Shown: piece by piece, positions 35,218 through 46,429 of the stretch
Numbering within the stretch: the stretch's first letter is position 1
Layout of the letters: every line of letters begins with the position of its first letter
NCBI GenBank assembly: GCA_030704615.1
Contig: CM060732.1
Location: 74,383,053-74,447,052 of the forward strand
From: Takakia lepidozioides
Taxonomy: Eukaryota; Streptophyta; Takakiopsida; Takakiales; Takakiaceae
DNA length: 64,000 nucleotides
Direction of reading: 5' to 3'
Notes under the pieces: model-generated
The model's database searches: none
What the model was told of the DNA's origin: nothing
What the model saw: the letters and a program-made list of their open reading frames with translations, nothing else
Translations under genes and position numbers: made by a program

Positions 35218-38200
35218 TCGGCTTTGGCAAAATGTGGAAGAGAGTCAGCACTCGCCTAGAACGCTACGCATAATGGCAAGGGTGGACCACACAACACTAG
35301 GTCCCTCTTTGACCACTCGAGCTCTCCGTACTGGTGGAGGCACGTCCTCTACACCCGGTAGCATCTTCATCAACATCTGGAGATGACGACAACGAAGTAA
35401 TAGTCTAGATGAAGATGACTAGAAAGGCTAGAACTAGGGAGTAGGCCAAAGGTCTCAGATTGCGAAAACTTAAATGTGCAACCCACTGTATAGTCTACGT
35501 AATTTTTGAAAATTACGAGGTTCATCCTTGGAACCATTTTTTAATGACCTCATACTTGTTCGGTACTGTTTTTGACGGAATGTACAATATACTGGCAAAG
35601 TTCAAAACAATCAAAAATTGCTGAATGAATATACCATTGGTTCACCCCATTGCAATATTTTAAATCAAACTCATTTATTGTCGGTACCTTTAAGAGGGCA
35701 TGTACAAGGCAATGATGGCAAAGTGTGAAAGCATTCAGAAATCGCACATCAAGTAACCATTGGTTCTCTCTGTGAACCATTTTTTATTTATCTCATACTT
35801 GTCCGGCCATGTAATGTAAGAGGCATGTAGAACATACTGGCAAAATTTTCAAATCATTCAAATTTTTTTTATCAAGAACTTTTGGTTTATCCTTTTCACC
35901 ATTAACCCTTAAGTCCCAAGCCCTCTTTTTGACCTTTTTACCAATTTTGGGTACCCAGCTGCAGTCAATTGCCCCTAGAAACTACCAAAATTATCCACAG
36001 ATTCCAGCCTTATAGCATGGGCCCAGCTCATTTATGCATGACCATACCAAAAATGAGCCAAGTTCACCGTGGAAATTGTGAGATTTTATAGCGTTGGCCG
36101 GACCTCAAATATCAGGGTCCCAAAGAAAAGGGTTATATGTAAAAAAAATAGGTTTGACCAAATCAAAAACTTAGCTTTCTCCAATTTTGCTTGCCCCAAG
36201 ACCACCATTTCCAAAATCAATAGTGGAGTGGCCATGACCCCACTAAATTGCAGGTCCAAATGATTTTTTCACTATATGCTTGTTATTCATGCAATTACAT
36301 GGGGGTGAAATCTCAAAATTGACAACAGAAAGTGCCTCCAAATAAAGTACTTTTTTTTTCTACAAAAATTTTTTAAAAGCTAACGGTGGATGTGTGTATT
36401 TGTAATGCTCACACACCACCGAGGTGAAGTGTTTTTTCCAAAATTGCTAATTTCTGCCAAAAATGGCCTTTGGAGTGCAATCTGTTTTGGGCTTGTTTAC
36501 CTGCCACGTCAGCGGTCAACAGCCCTTTTCAGGCCCCAAAACGTAAATTAAAGATCTAAGATATTTTTTGTAAGTCGCAGCTTTTGTTTTTTTTTAATTT
36601 TGTTTTTTGTGATCATACTCGAGACAAATCCCTTGTCATTAAAGCTCAGGAGTGGGCCCCATCAGATTAATCTGCAAAAATTAGGTCGAACTGCAAATTC
36701 AAAGTGACACCGATTCAGGTTGCTTGGGAACTTAAGGTTAACGATTAAGCACAATAAATGAACATACGCAAAATCATTTGCCTCCAAATGATTGTGGTTC
36801 GCTTTGAGACTTGGCCAGTATCTTCAATGTACCATGGAAGAGGCCCCAGAGTAATATGAGATCAATCGAAATTCGTTCAATGGGCCAATGGATGGTTGCC
36901 CATCCAAATGATATTCGTTCGCTTTGAGACTTGGCCAGTGTGTTCAATGTACCCTTTGATAGGTCCCAGTGTAATATGAGATCAATCGAAAATTCGTTCG
37001 ATGGGCCAATGAGGCGTTCAGTTGTCATCGTTTTTGTTTTTTTCATTGCGAAAAAGAAATCCGCACACTGCAATGCGTGCACGGCTATTGCACCCATTGA
37101 ACGGATGTGGTCGTTTGAAGCCCCTCTTTTGCCCACATTGTGCTTGAACATGTGTGCAACACATGTACGGAGACACAACGACGAAGAAATTCATTTGCCT
37201 CCCCATCGACACCAAGCCATTCCATAATGTAATTGAATTTAATTAATTTTAAGCCAATAAATAGGTTTGCACTGCCTTTCATTGGGGTGTTTTGGCACGT
37301 ATCGATTTTGTTTTTGGCTCAATTTTTTCTGCGGCTTCCAGCATCCCACCACTACTCCCCCGCCAAAATTTGGACCAATAAAAAATGCCCCCAAAAAAAA
37401 AATGTTCTTCGCTCACTATGCAGAACTCTCTAAGGAAGAGTGCATGGAGTGATGAACACAAATCAAGTTTGGAGAGCAAACTGTGAATAAAACTGTGGTT
37501 TGGGTCCAAATGAATTATGTTCGCTCCCAAATTTGGCACGCACGTTGCATAGGGCCTAATTACATGCCCCATTTAAAAACCGAATGAAAAAAAAAAAAAA
37601 ATAGTGACACGCCGAAACATAGTCCCAAAGGGTCCCAAAGCAATAGCAACGGATGGTTGGCCATCGAGATGATTTTGGTTCACTTTGAGACTTGGCCAGT
37701 ATGTTCAATGTGTCATGGACGAGGCCCCAGAGTAATATGAGATCAATATAAATTCGTTCAATGGGCCGACGGATGGTTGCACATCCAAATGATTTTTATT
37801 TGCTTTGAGACTTGGCCAGTGTGTTCAATGTACCCTCTGATAGGTCCCAGTGTAATATGAGATCATCGTTAACGAGTAATCACGAATCATCCAACATGGA
37901 ACTGTTGGTTCACCCTTCGAACCATTTAACATTGACATCATACTTGTCCAACAACTTTAAGAGGGCAGGTACAATACACTCGCAAAGTTTCAAATGAATC
38001 CAAATCATTTGTCAGGGGAATTATTGGTTCACACACCCATAGCCAATTTCAGGGGCTGAAAAATTGCCATTTATGGGGCTCGAATTGCCAATTTCAGGGG
38101 CTGAAACTGCCATTCCAGGGGCTGCACTAGCAATTGCCATTTCACAGGCTACTGATGCAATTTTAGGGGCCGGAATTGTCATTTCAATGGGTCTAGAAGT

Positions 38201-39805
38201 GGAATTTCAGGTGTTGGAATTACATTTCAGGGCTTCAATTGCAATTTGAGGGTTGGAATTAACAATTTCAAGGCTCAAATTCAATTTGAGGGGCCGGCCG
38301 GGGTTGGTTTTTTAGGACTGGCATTACCAATTTTAGGGCTTGAATTGCATTTTGAATTGTAATTCAAGTGTTACAATGGGCCATTGGTGGCTAGACTTAC
38401 CAAAGCAATGACATCCAAAGCGATATAAAATCATTGATAGCGGAATTGATTGGTTCACCCTTTCAACCATTTTTTATTCACTCATACTTGTCCAATACTT
38501 GTAGGAGGGCATATGGCTGACACTTGCAAAACTTCAAAGCAATGTAAATCATTGATAGGGGAACAATTGGTTCACCCTTTCAACCATATTTTACTAACCT
38601 CATACTTGTCCGGTATCTTTAAAATGGCATATGAAAGAACACTTGCAAAGCTTTAAAGCACTCCAAAATCATTTGATATGTTCATGATTGATTCACCCTT
38701 TTAACCATTTTAGATTGATTTGAAACTTTGAAAGACTTGTAAGAGGGCATGTACAAGACACTTGCAAAGTTTCAAATCAATTTAAAAATCATTTGGTAGG
38801 GGGACGATTGGTTCACTCTTTAAACCATTTTAGATTGATGTCATACTTCTCAAAGACGTGTAAGAGGGCATGTAGAAGACACTTGCAAAGTTTCGGAGCA
38901 ATAAAATATCATTTCATCGGGGAATTTCCGTTCACTCTTTCATCCATTTTGAATTGAACTGGATTTTTACTAAATCAAAATGATTTAGAGGGCATAGGAT
39001 TGTGGGGCGCATGATTTTGTTTTTAGCTTGATTTTTGTCCTGTGAGTTGAACCCTACACCACCACATCCTTGCCAAAAAATGTACCAAAGAAAAATGTTT
39101 GGAAAAAAACGTTCATCTCATTTTGCTCTATGCTCACTATTGCAGAACTCTCTATGAAGAGTGCATGAAGTTGAAGATAACTTCACCTTGGAGTGCAAAT
39201 GAGGGAATAAAATGTGTTTTGAATGCAGACGATGTCTGTTCATGGTGATATTTTTCATGCAACTCTTCATGTTGTTATCAAGCATATGACTTTATAATGG
39301 AATTAAAAACAATTCATGTGCAGGTGAAAGGTTGTTTTTCCTTATGAATTTGAATAACCGATTCAAACAACTTTGTTGAAGTTCAACTTTGGTCCATATG
39401 TGCTTAAGTACGTACAAATCACGTACACAAAGTTGCAAGCGAAGATATAATCATTTGCCCCCCGAACGACTCGTTAAACCTTTCAACCAACTTTCAATCA
39501 TGAATCATTTAATAGGGGAACTATTGGTTCACCTTTAGAACCATTTTAGATTGACCTCATACTTGTCCGGTAACTTAAAGATGGCATGTACAACACACTC
39601 CCAAAGTTTCAAATCAATCTAAAATCATTTGGCAGGGGAACGATTGGTTCACCCATTGACCCGGTGTACACTGTCAGTCTTCAAGATTCGTGGATGTGGT
39701 GCTTGATTATCCCATATGATGGACCCAGGTGCCATGGCCAAGTAACAAACCATTAAAACATTATGGTACGAGACAAACACAATTGAAAACAACATTTAAA
39801 CCACG
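35218..39805. repeat. AT-rich region with diverged tandem repeats
   Basis: Contains a family of roughly 120-bp units starting GGTTCACCCTTTCAACCATTTT with GAGGGCATGTACAA and ACTTGCAAAGTTTCAAA (clearest at 38,449-38,960; scattered copies at 35,540-35,870, 37,890-38,035 and 39,490-39,665). A second 120-bp family (CGCTTTGAGACTTGGCCAGT) is seen twice at 36,790-37,020 and twice at 37,670-37,870. No gene is supported. Confidence 0.7.
38035..38370 (+). repeat. Minisatellite, unit about 20-25 bp
   Basis: Diverged tandem copies of AATTGCCATTTCAGGGGCTG, placed inside the 120-bp repeat family. Confidence 0.7.
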
Positions 39806-40183
39806 TTGTATATTTTCGAGAGCAGAGACAAGACGATAAAGACTCTCGCATATAGATGGTGGATTGCACCTGAAATTGTAATTATTCATAATGTAGCCAA
39901 CAACCAGTCAGATGGTACACCTCGTAGGCCCCCTCTAACCGTGCCATCAGAGACCTTTGCAATTGGGAAGATAGACCAGGCAATAAATGGGGGTAACACG
40001 TTCGATGCAAGTCTGTTCAACGATATGTCTACTGGAACCTGTTTTGCTTCCGCTATGGAAAACTTGTGTGTAGACACAGTAGAGTTGCGGTACAAACTAG
40101 AAAATGTTGTGAAGCGTTTCATGACCGGTCTATTCAATTGGCCTGAGCCCAAAAATTGTTGGAGGATAGATAGAAACTTGTAG
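39806..40183 (+). CDS. Uncharacterised ORF, 125 codons
   Basis: A single open frame with balanced composition (YRWWIAPEIVIIHNVANNQ; NCWRIDRNL at the end). It has no recognised domain, no visible promoter, and lies in relic sequence. It may be a fragment of an element gene; treated as doubtful. Confidence 0.2.
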   Translation: MYIFESRDKTIKTLAYRWWIAPEIVIIHNVANNQSDGTPRRPPLTVPSETFAIGKIDQAINGGNTFDASLFNDMSTGTCFASAMENLCVDTVELRYKLENVVKRFMTGLFNWPEPKNCWRIDRNL

Positions 40184-40550
40184 ACCTCTGACTGTACATC
40201 ATGTTTGAATGCATTTCCTGCTCCGTCCCCCGTCGTTCCATTAACTTCATGTTATCCCGATCATTCCCCCATTTCCTATCAATACTCAACCATGATCGTA
40301 TGGTCCCCCCATTCTACCAATGTCTGTAACCTTCATTTCGACGTGGATGCAACGCAAAATACTTTATGATGCCGAAATGATGGAACTTTACAGCCAACGC
40401 CTCATTGTTATGTTGGACTTTGGCAAGCTCAGCATTTGTTTCCCTGGGCGTTTTCCCTGCTAGCTCCCAAGATGGAGGAATGAATTGATCCCCAACAATT
40501 CTAACCCTCCGAATTGTACCATACCCTCGCTATTTGGGCGCGTCGAGTTG

Positions 40551-40943
40551 TTATACATGTGCGTTTGTGGATATGTATCTCACGTTCAATGCCGCATCCG
40601 CGGACGAGGACCCTGCCTTCCATGGGAGTGGTTTTGTACGTCGTTTGGCGTGGGCCTTTCCCATGTCAGACCACCAATCCACAAGCACAAACAACTCCTC
40701 CTCCGAAGTTGGCATGCGACCTTCAGCTACATGTGTTCTCGTAACAAACTTGTCCATGGTTTGCCTCAGATTCCATATGGCATCATGGACCTGGTCCTCC
40801 ATCCATTTCGTGAACTGGAACTTTGCCATGTCTTTTTTGTTGACCTGACTATCCCGTTCCTGTGCATGTTTACGCTTCCTACCTTTACGCCCACTTCCCG
40901 AGGAACCCCCTAACACTGCGTTCGAAGCAACGTTTCCGGACAT
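40551..40943 (-). CDS. Right inward ORF of the array-bounded region
   Basis: Minus-strand ORF from the ATG at 40,943 (MSGNVASNAVLGG), extendable to 41,189. A Ser/Gly-rich start leads into a basic, nuclear-localisation-like SGRKGRKRKHAQERD, then a predicted helical part (FTKWMEDQVHDAIWNLRQTM, then LFVLVDWWSDMGKAHAKRR). The last part has the tryptophan spacing seen in DNA-binding helical domains, but I cannot name a family. It starts 0.3 kb inside a TATA box and points toward the centre of the region, mirroring the ORF at 32,873. Confidence 0.4.
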   Translation of the reverse strand: MSGNVASNAVLGGSSGSGRKGRKRKHAQERDSQVNKKDMAKFQFTKWMEDQVHDAIWNLRQTMDKFVTRTHVAEGRMPTSEEELFVLVDWWSDMGKAHAKRRTKPLPWKAGSSSADAALNVRYISTNAHV

Positions 40944-41230
40944 GATGAAAGTACTCTGCGAAATAGACGTGGCTTCGTAACGGAAAACTAAACCCAGACT
41001 ATTGATAACATTATATACTAGCAGACCAATTTCCTCACCCTCTATTGGTATAGTACCCAAAGCAAACTCTCCCGCAGTCCCAGGAAAAAAAGGCAAAAAC
41101 TGCTCCCCCACATAAATCCACTTTCTCCCCCCCCCCACGCTCAGTCCTGGCCACCGAAGTTCAAACTCCAAGAAGCCCCAGAACCGCACTCACAGAGAGG
41201 GAAAAAAGTGGGTTGGGAATGAGGGGTAGA

Positions 41231-41240
41231 CCCTTATATA
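41231..41240 (-). promoter_or_regulatory. TATA box inside the right array
   Basis: TATATAAGGG on the minus strand, immediately inside the right palindromic array and upstream of the minus-strand ORF. Its leader on the minus strand is pyrimidine-rich (CCCTCTCTGTG), like the left one. Confidence 0.55.
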
Positions 41241-41292
41241 CTGCCTGGAGAGGCCTGACGTGCTGCCCATTTACGCCTCACCACGTGTCCAG

Positions 41293-41815
41293 GGAGCGGT
41301 CACACCTAATAACAAAAAAGAAAATGTGCGACCCCCCATAAGTGGTCGCACCTAATAACAAAAAAGAAAAAGTCTGCGACCACCACCAGCTGGTGGTCGC
41401 ACCCATTTAAAAAATAATTAAAAATGTGCGACCATCCCCTGCTGGTGGTTGCACCCATTTAATTTTTAAAAAAAAAATGTGCGACCATCCTCTGCTGATG
41501 GTCGCACCTATTTAAAAAAAATGAAAAAGTTGCGACAACCATCTGCTGGTGGTCGCACCTATTTTTTTTTAAATAAAATAAATTGCGACCAACACCTGCT
41601 GGTGGTCACACCCAATTTTAAGAAAAGAAAAAATGTGCGACCACCCTCTGCTTGTGGTCGCACCTATTAAAAAAAATGAAAATGCTGTGACCACCACCTG
41701 CTAGTGGTCGCTCCCATTTAAAAAATAAGAAAAATGTGCGACCACCCCCTTCTGGTGGTCGCACCTATTTTAAAAAAATAAAAATTTGTCCGACCAACCT
41801 TTGCTGACGGTCGCA
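41293..41815 (+). repeat. Right palindromic array (GTGCGACCACC...GGTGGTCGCACC)
   Basis: About 10-11 units of roughly 52 bp with the same core and A-rich spacer as the array at 31,539-32,452, in the same orientation. Units are more diverged (for example TGCGACAACCATCTGCTGGTGGTCGCA). Confidence 0.9.
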
Positions 41816-42055
41816 TGATTGACAATATAAATCATAATATATGAATTTTACAGATAATTAATAAAGTCCACGTAATGAGGCCACATCGGTTGCCACGTCG
41901 GTTCTCATAATAAATAGTCAATAGTAAAGTAAAAAAATAAACATATTTATGTACAGTAACGTCGGTTTAGGACGTGACGTGACGCACGTCCGTTGCTGAC
42001 GTCGGACGTGACGCTGACGCGTCAACGCCATGTCACGTCCAAATTTGCAACTAGG

Positions 42056-42767
42056 CCTTGGAGTACGGATCTGCAATATGGGTTGATAAATCTAACTTAG
42101 AGGCTGTAGTGTCCAAAGCCATGTCTGTTGCCATGAGATTGTCTGATGAAAATGAAGTTAGGCAGAAAACTTCCCTGAACTTGTTTCTAGTCAGTGACAT
42201 GGGGGAGGACATCTTGGATGATCTCAAGGGTCTACCCACTCTCGGCACTAGACTGAAATTTAAACTCAGGACAGGAAGCCTACCTTTGAACAGCAAACAG
42301 AATCAGAGAGGAAAGGGAGAGTGCAATTGCCCGTTGTGTGGGCAATCTGAAGACAGTACTCATTTTCTGATACACTGTCCGGGGTTCTCTCTTCAAATCT
42401 ATCAAGGGAATTGTGTCTGTACCTCTGTTTACCAACTTTGAAAGTCTCAAGGCTGAGCCAAAAACCCAGGCCCTCCTGAGGCCTAGTTATTGGGCAAATC
42501 ACACACAGCAGATTGATGCTTGTGTAAAGGGATTTCTAGAGGATATCTGGAAAACCCAGATTAATTCTATATATGAAGGTAAGTCTTACTACCAACGTCA
42601 GCCCCTGACAGAGGCAGGTTCCATCCCTTTTGTTTCCGCTCAAACTGGGCGCGGGGTCAATGGCCACAAGGCTACGACAAACAACGTCTTATGAATATAA
42701 TTTTTTTAACTTTTTCTGCACCCTCTCTCCCTTGTGGTTTGTTTATTTTTGTGAGCAGCAAAAAAAA

Positions 42768-42810
<43 letters not shown>

Positions 42811-42840
42811 GGTCAAAGGGACAGAGGGACAGAGAGGGAC
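42056..42840 (+). pseudogene. LINE reverse transcriptase C-terminus and 3' tail
   Basis: Resumes the LINE frame at LEYGSAIWVDKSNLEAVV. It contains LKFKLRTGSLPLNSKQN and the zf-RVT knuckle (CPLCGQSEDSTHFLIHC) typical of plant non-LTR RT ends. A frameshift near 42,395-42,413 moves coding to the next frame, which ends at 42,694. A T-rich 3' UTR and a long (GA)n tract (about 42,768-42,842) follow. 5' truncation and the 13-kb insertion make it inactive. Confidence 0.8.
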
Positions 42841-43101
42841 ATAGAGAGGGAGAGATCAGGAAACCAAAAAAAAAGAAAATGGTGGGGGGGGAGTGATTAA
42901 GCCTGTGGTGCTCAGCAGCTGTTGGTGGTGAGTCACTTCCCCCTACCTTTTTCTTTTCTCTTTGTTGCCCCCTCTCGAGACCCCGAGCACTTGCTGCTCT
43001 CAGCCCCCATCATGCTTGCTTTTTTTTTGTTTTTGATCTGGAATGTAGAGGTTGTTTCCTAATGAAGCCAACTTGTGGGTTTGCATGACAGGTGCCAGCT
43101 T
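42841..43101. other. Spacer between LINE tail and Ptta-like gene
   Basis: Low-complexity sequence; no ORF of note. A pyrimidine-rich tract and GCATGACAG near 43,083 could be a splice acceptor for the following gene. Confidence 0.4.
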
Positions 43102-43629
43102 ATGGGGAAAGAGAAGAAGTCCCCTGCCCCAAAGAAAGGGGCGGAAAATCCGTTTGCTCTGCCGGCACGTGTGACGCGCCAGGGCGTCTCACTGTTAACC
43201 AGCTGCAGTCGGAGGGCTCGTCTGCCCCCCGAGGCCAGTACCCCCCCTCTTGTCCACATCTTGGATGCGCTAGGGGCCGGCTCAACCAGCTCTCATATTC
43301 GGGAGGTTGTTGCTGAGCCGGATGCTCAGTTGAGCACACCCCCGGCCACCAAGACGGGTGAAATGTACCTTGGCAAGCACATCACCCGTTCGGGGGCCCG
43401 GTATGGGCAACTTTTGGATGTCACCCCCATAGCGACCCCTTCCTCCGCAGCAAGGGCTGCACTTGCCAAGACCCAACGTCAGGTTCAAGGGCCTTTGAAA
43501 GCCTCCATTGCCAGCCCATTGTTGTCGATGAGGGAGGAGGAGACGAGGAGGGCCAATGAAGTGGCCAAGATAGCGAAGCGCCTCGAAGAAGTCAAGCCGG
43601 GTGAGGGGTGAGGGCTTCTACCTTGCTAC

Positions 43630-43652
43630 GCATTTGGGGGGGGGGGGGGGGG
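43630..43652 (+). repeat. Poly-G tract
   Basis: An uninterrupted G run of about 20 bases inside the Ptta-like gene. A second run of about 17 G occurs at 45,717-45,734 in an intron of the same gene, and a third at 13,714-13,728. Confidence 0.9.
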
Positions 43653-44569
43653 GGAGAGGAGGAGGTATGGGCCGGTTTGGAGCAGCCTAGCCGATCAGCG
43701 ACACCGCCCCCTGAGCCTGAGCGGTCAGCAAAGAAGGGCCTGGACTATGGGGCGCCGCCGCCGGCTATGCTCCACATCTGGAATCTACTTCTAGTGGCGC
43801 TCCAGGAGAGGATAGAGCGGGCATATCCAGCAACGGGGACTCCTGCCACATCGGGTGACACCGGGGACGAGTCGGACAAGCTTGCAAAGGTACAACTGTC
43901 GCACCTTGTTCCATGATTTATCCTTTCCTTTGCATGCATGATTTTCTTTGTTGTTTGTTTCTTTTTTGAATTTGGAGGGGTTATTTGTCTTCAGGAGGCA
44001 GCAACATGGCTGGCCTCATTGGTGCAGTCCAGTGTGGTTGCCAATGAGGGAGAGCACGTGGTGTTCATGAAGGACTCGAACACCAAAGGTAAGAAGAAGA
44101 GGCCTCGATCTTCGGAGATCCCTTTTACCATCAATGAAGGGGCTGCCAAGGAGAGAGAGAAAAGGGAGAAGGAGAAGGAGAAGGAGAGAGAGGAAGTAGC
44201 GGGGAAGGGAAATGAGATGGTTGTGGAGAAGGGGAAGGAAAAGAAGAAAAAGAAGAAGAAGTCCCATAGAGAGGAAGGGGTGAGTGTGCATGCGGGGGAG
44301 GGCAGTGGGGTAACAAAGGAGCAGGGGAAGGAGGCTACAAAGAAAGGAGAGGGTGGGAAGAAGAACATGCCCTTGGCGATACAGGACGTGGAGTTGGCAA
44401 AGACCGTGGTGCCACCGGTGGAGGTGAATCGTCATGGTGACCCCTGCGGTGTGTTCTGGGAGGCTATGAAGAAGCCAGCCTTCGAACTCGCATTGAGGTG
44501 GTTCCCGTTGCACATCGAGTGGGTTGATCAGCACTTTGGCGCGAAGCGGGCGTATGCCCGTGAGTTAGA

Positions 44570-45469
44570 TACTACAACAGATCGCGATATTTATGACTGT
44601 ATATATGACTATTGTACAGTTATAAACGGTACATATGACTTCTATGACTGTAAGTCATGCAAACCAAGTCAATACAATGAGTACATGATGGTACGGTCTG
44701 GATGACTACAGTCAAATAAACCAAGTGATATCTCTCACTGCAGTCATATATATCATACTGCAATCGCCGCTGCCACGCCACGTGGCGAGGCACAATTGAT
44801 TAAAAAACATAAAGAAAAAGAAAAATATATATTTTCAAAAAAAATTAAAAAAAAATAAAAAAAATTAAAAAAAAATTAAAAAAATGTCAGACGCCACGTC
44901 ATACCGCATTGTGCCACGTGGCATAATGCATTTTATAATAACAAAAAAAAACCACGTGGCAGCCCATCTAAGGTTCCACGTGCTATCCCTAGCTCGCCTA
45001 CTAACCCCTAGGGCCATCTTATCCATTTGATTGTACTTAGAGGAGTTTGAACCTCCAACCTCTTTGCTATAAGAGTTATAGTTTACTACCTGCTAACCAA
45101 TATAACCATTAGTCATTCATGTGATCATATGGTGTTTTAATTGTATTATACACACCAAATTATAAAATCCCCAGTAGTCATCATGACTATGTAACCTCAT
45201 CCATGTACATTGTAGTCATGGAAATGACTATCGGTGGTGAGCTAAATCTGGTCGATTGTCGTTGACCAGCCTTTCGTCCATTCCGGAGCCATGTAGTCAT
45301 ACAGACGACTACTTAGATAGTACTTAGATAGTCGTTTATATGACTACAGTCGTATGAACGACTACGGGAGGTCAATTTTATATAAAAACATGGTGTAGTC
45401 ATGGTCAAAGTCAAGAAAACCATGACTACCACGGTTTGGCAGTCATAATTACCGCGATCTGTTGTAGTG
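44570..45469. mobile_element. 900-bp non-autonomous CACTA element with AGA target duplication
   Basis: Left end TACTACAACAGATCGCG.TA and right end (reversed) CACTACAACAGATCGCGGTAA form TIRs of about 28 bp. The direct duplication AGA flanks both sides (44,567-44,569 and 45,470-45,472), as expected for CACTA (3 bp). Subterminal zones carry many TGACT(A/G)/TAGTCAT motifs. No transposase. The first base of the left TIR is changed (T for C). Removing the element and one AGA restores the interrupted reading frame. Confidence 0.9.
45041..45112 (-). other. tRNA-like sequence inside the CACTA element
   Basis: On the minus strand GGTTATATTGGTTAGCAGG resembles box A and GGTTCAAACTCC box B, 40 nt apart, but no full cloverleaf forms. 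Probably a tRNA-derived SINE head or tRNA relic carried inside the element. Confidence 0.35.
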
Positions 45470-46429
45470 AGACCGCCGGTTTCCGCGCAATTGGAGTGAC
45501 ACAAGGGTGATGGAGATGGTGGGGCGAAACTTGAAGGACAAGAGGTACCGTGCCAGACAGATCATTCGGAGGGCAATGGAAAAGGGGGCCATACCCAAAC
45601 CACCTTATGGAATTACATAGGTTGGCAAATCATGAATCATGTCACCTTCCATTTGTCGCATGTGCATTAATGAGGTGGATTCGATGCAACGTATATGTGT
45701 AATTCACTAATTGTTTGGGGGGGGGGGGGGGGGGCATAGGTATCGTGGGATGCACTCATTGCGGGAGAGACTGATGCCGCAAACAAGGCCAAATTTGACC
45801 GGGCACGCGAAGCAACAATAGTCAAGCACGAATCCACACACAAGTGGGGCACCGGCGGATCCAAGGGTTTTATCTTGCGATTTGTAAGTCGTACTTCCCT
45901 ATGGATTTTGTTATGTCTTCTTTCTGGCTCCATCATCGCGAAGAACTGACTTTAATTTGTGGCATGTGTAGCAACGCGCGTTTGAGAGGAAGCCATCTCC
46001 GGTAAAGTACAACTACGCCAAGGAGCATGGTTGGCAATCCCTCATGAAGAACATGGCCAACACGGAGGGGATGAGTGCACTATAGGACACTAGTATGGAT
46101 GAGGTCGGGGGTCATGGCCAGGGATTGGATGAGAGCTCTGTGGGACTTGGGGGAACGCCACCTCATTTAGGTGCTCTGGCAAAGGGCGCGGAGTCATCAG
46201 GCTCATCGGATAGCTCTGAGTCCTCCACTAAGGATGAGGATGAGGATGACTAGTCCTAGTCCATGTAGGTCCCAGGGTCAGCCTACTGAACCCTTGTAAG
46301 CTTTTCAACTCATTTCCTGTAAATATATTTCCATCTTTCCATCTTCCATCTTATTCATGTGTCGCATCGTCCTCACCCTCGATTCATGCTTGCTCAATTA
46401 TGTACCTGCTAAATCAGAGAAATGGAACT

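Larger units (their letters stand above)
28983..42055. mobile_element. 13-kb hAT-like insertion in a LINE, with nested sequences
   Basis: CCTTGG lies on both sides (28,977-28,982 and 42,056-42,061), and removing the insert plus one copy restores the LINE frame. The ends are related inverted sequences: CCTCGCAGGTTGCA on the left, and CCTAGTTGCA on the right when reversed. Both subterminal zones are crowded with ACGTCA/TGACG motifs (29,000-29,060; 41,955-42,045). A hAT transposase relic sits near the left end. A 6-bp duplication is short for classical hAT (8 bp), and the third base of each TIR onward diverges, so the superfamily assignment rests on the transposase. The interior 31.5-41.8 kb may be a second, nested element. 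Confidence 0.65.
43102..46253 (+). pseudogene. Ptta/En-Spm transposase-24-like gene, interrupted by a CACTA element
   Basis: Coding pieces: 43,102-43,600 (MGKEKKSPAPKKGAENPF...), about 43,660-43,887, 43,995-44,569, 45,473-45,620, 45,740-45,883 and 45,972-46,253, with GT-AG borders for the later introns. The protein has a Lys/Glu-rich low-complexity middle. It then has a C-terminal block (EWVDQHFGAKRAYA; ETDAANKAKFDRARE; HKWGTGGSKGFILRF) resembling the plant Ptta/En-Spm transposase_24 domain, where a tail of HTxGSKSF type is usual. A 900-bp element sits in the third piece. There are in-frame TAGs at about 45,618 and 46,083-46,085; past the latter the frame continues for 55 acidic codons. The exon joint across the poly-G tract (43,630-43,652) is unresolved. 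Family call moderate. Confidence 0.55.

Noticed and set aside
43991-44534. Leu/Ser/Pro-rich minus-strand ORFs
   Set aside because: Antisense of the Lys/Glu-rich low-complexity part of the Ptta-like gene.
45041-45112. A functional tRNA gene
   Set aside because: Box A and B are recognisable but acceptor and anticodon arms do not pair properly.
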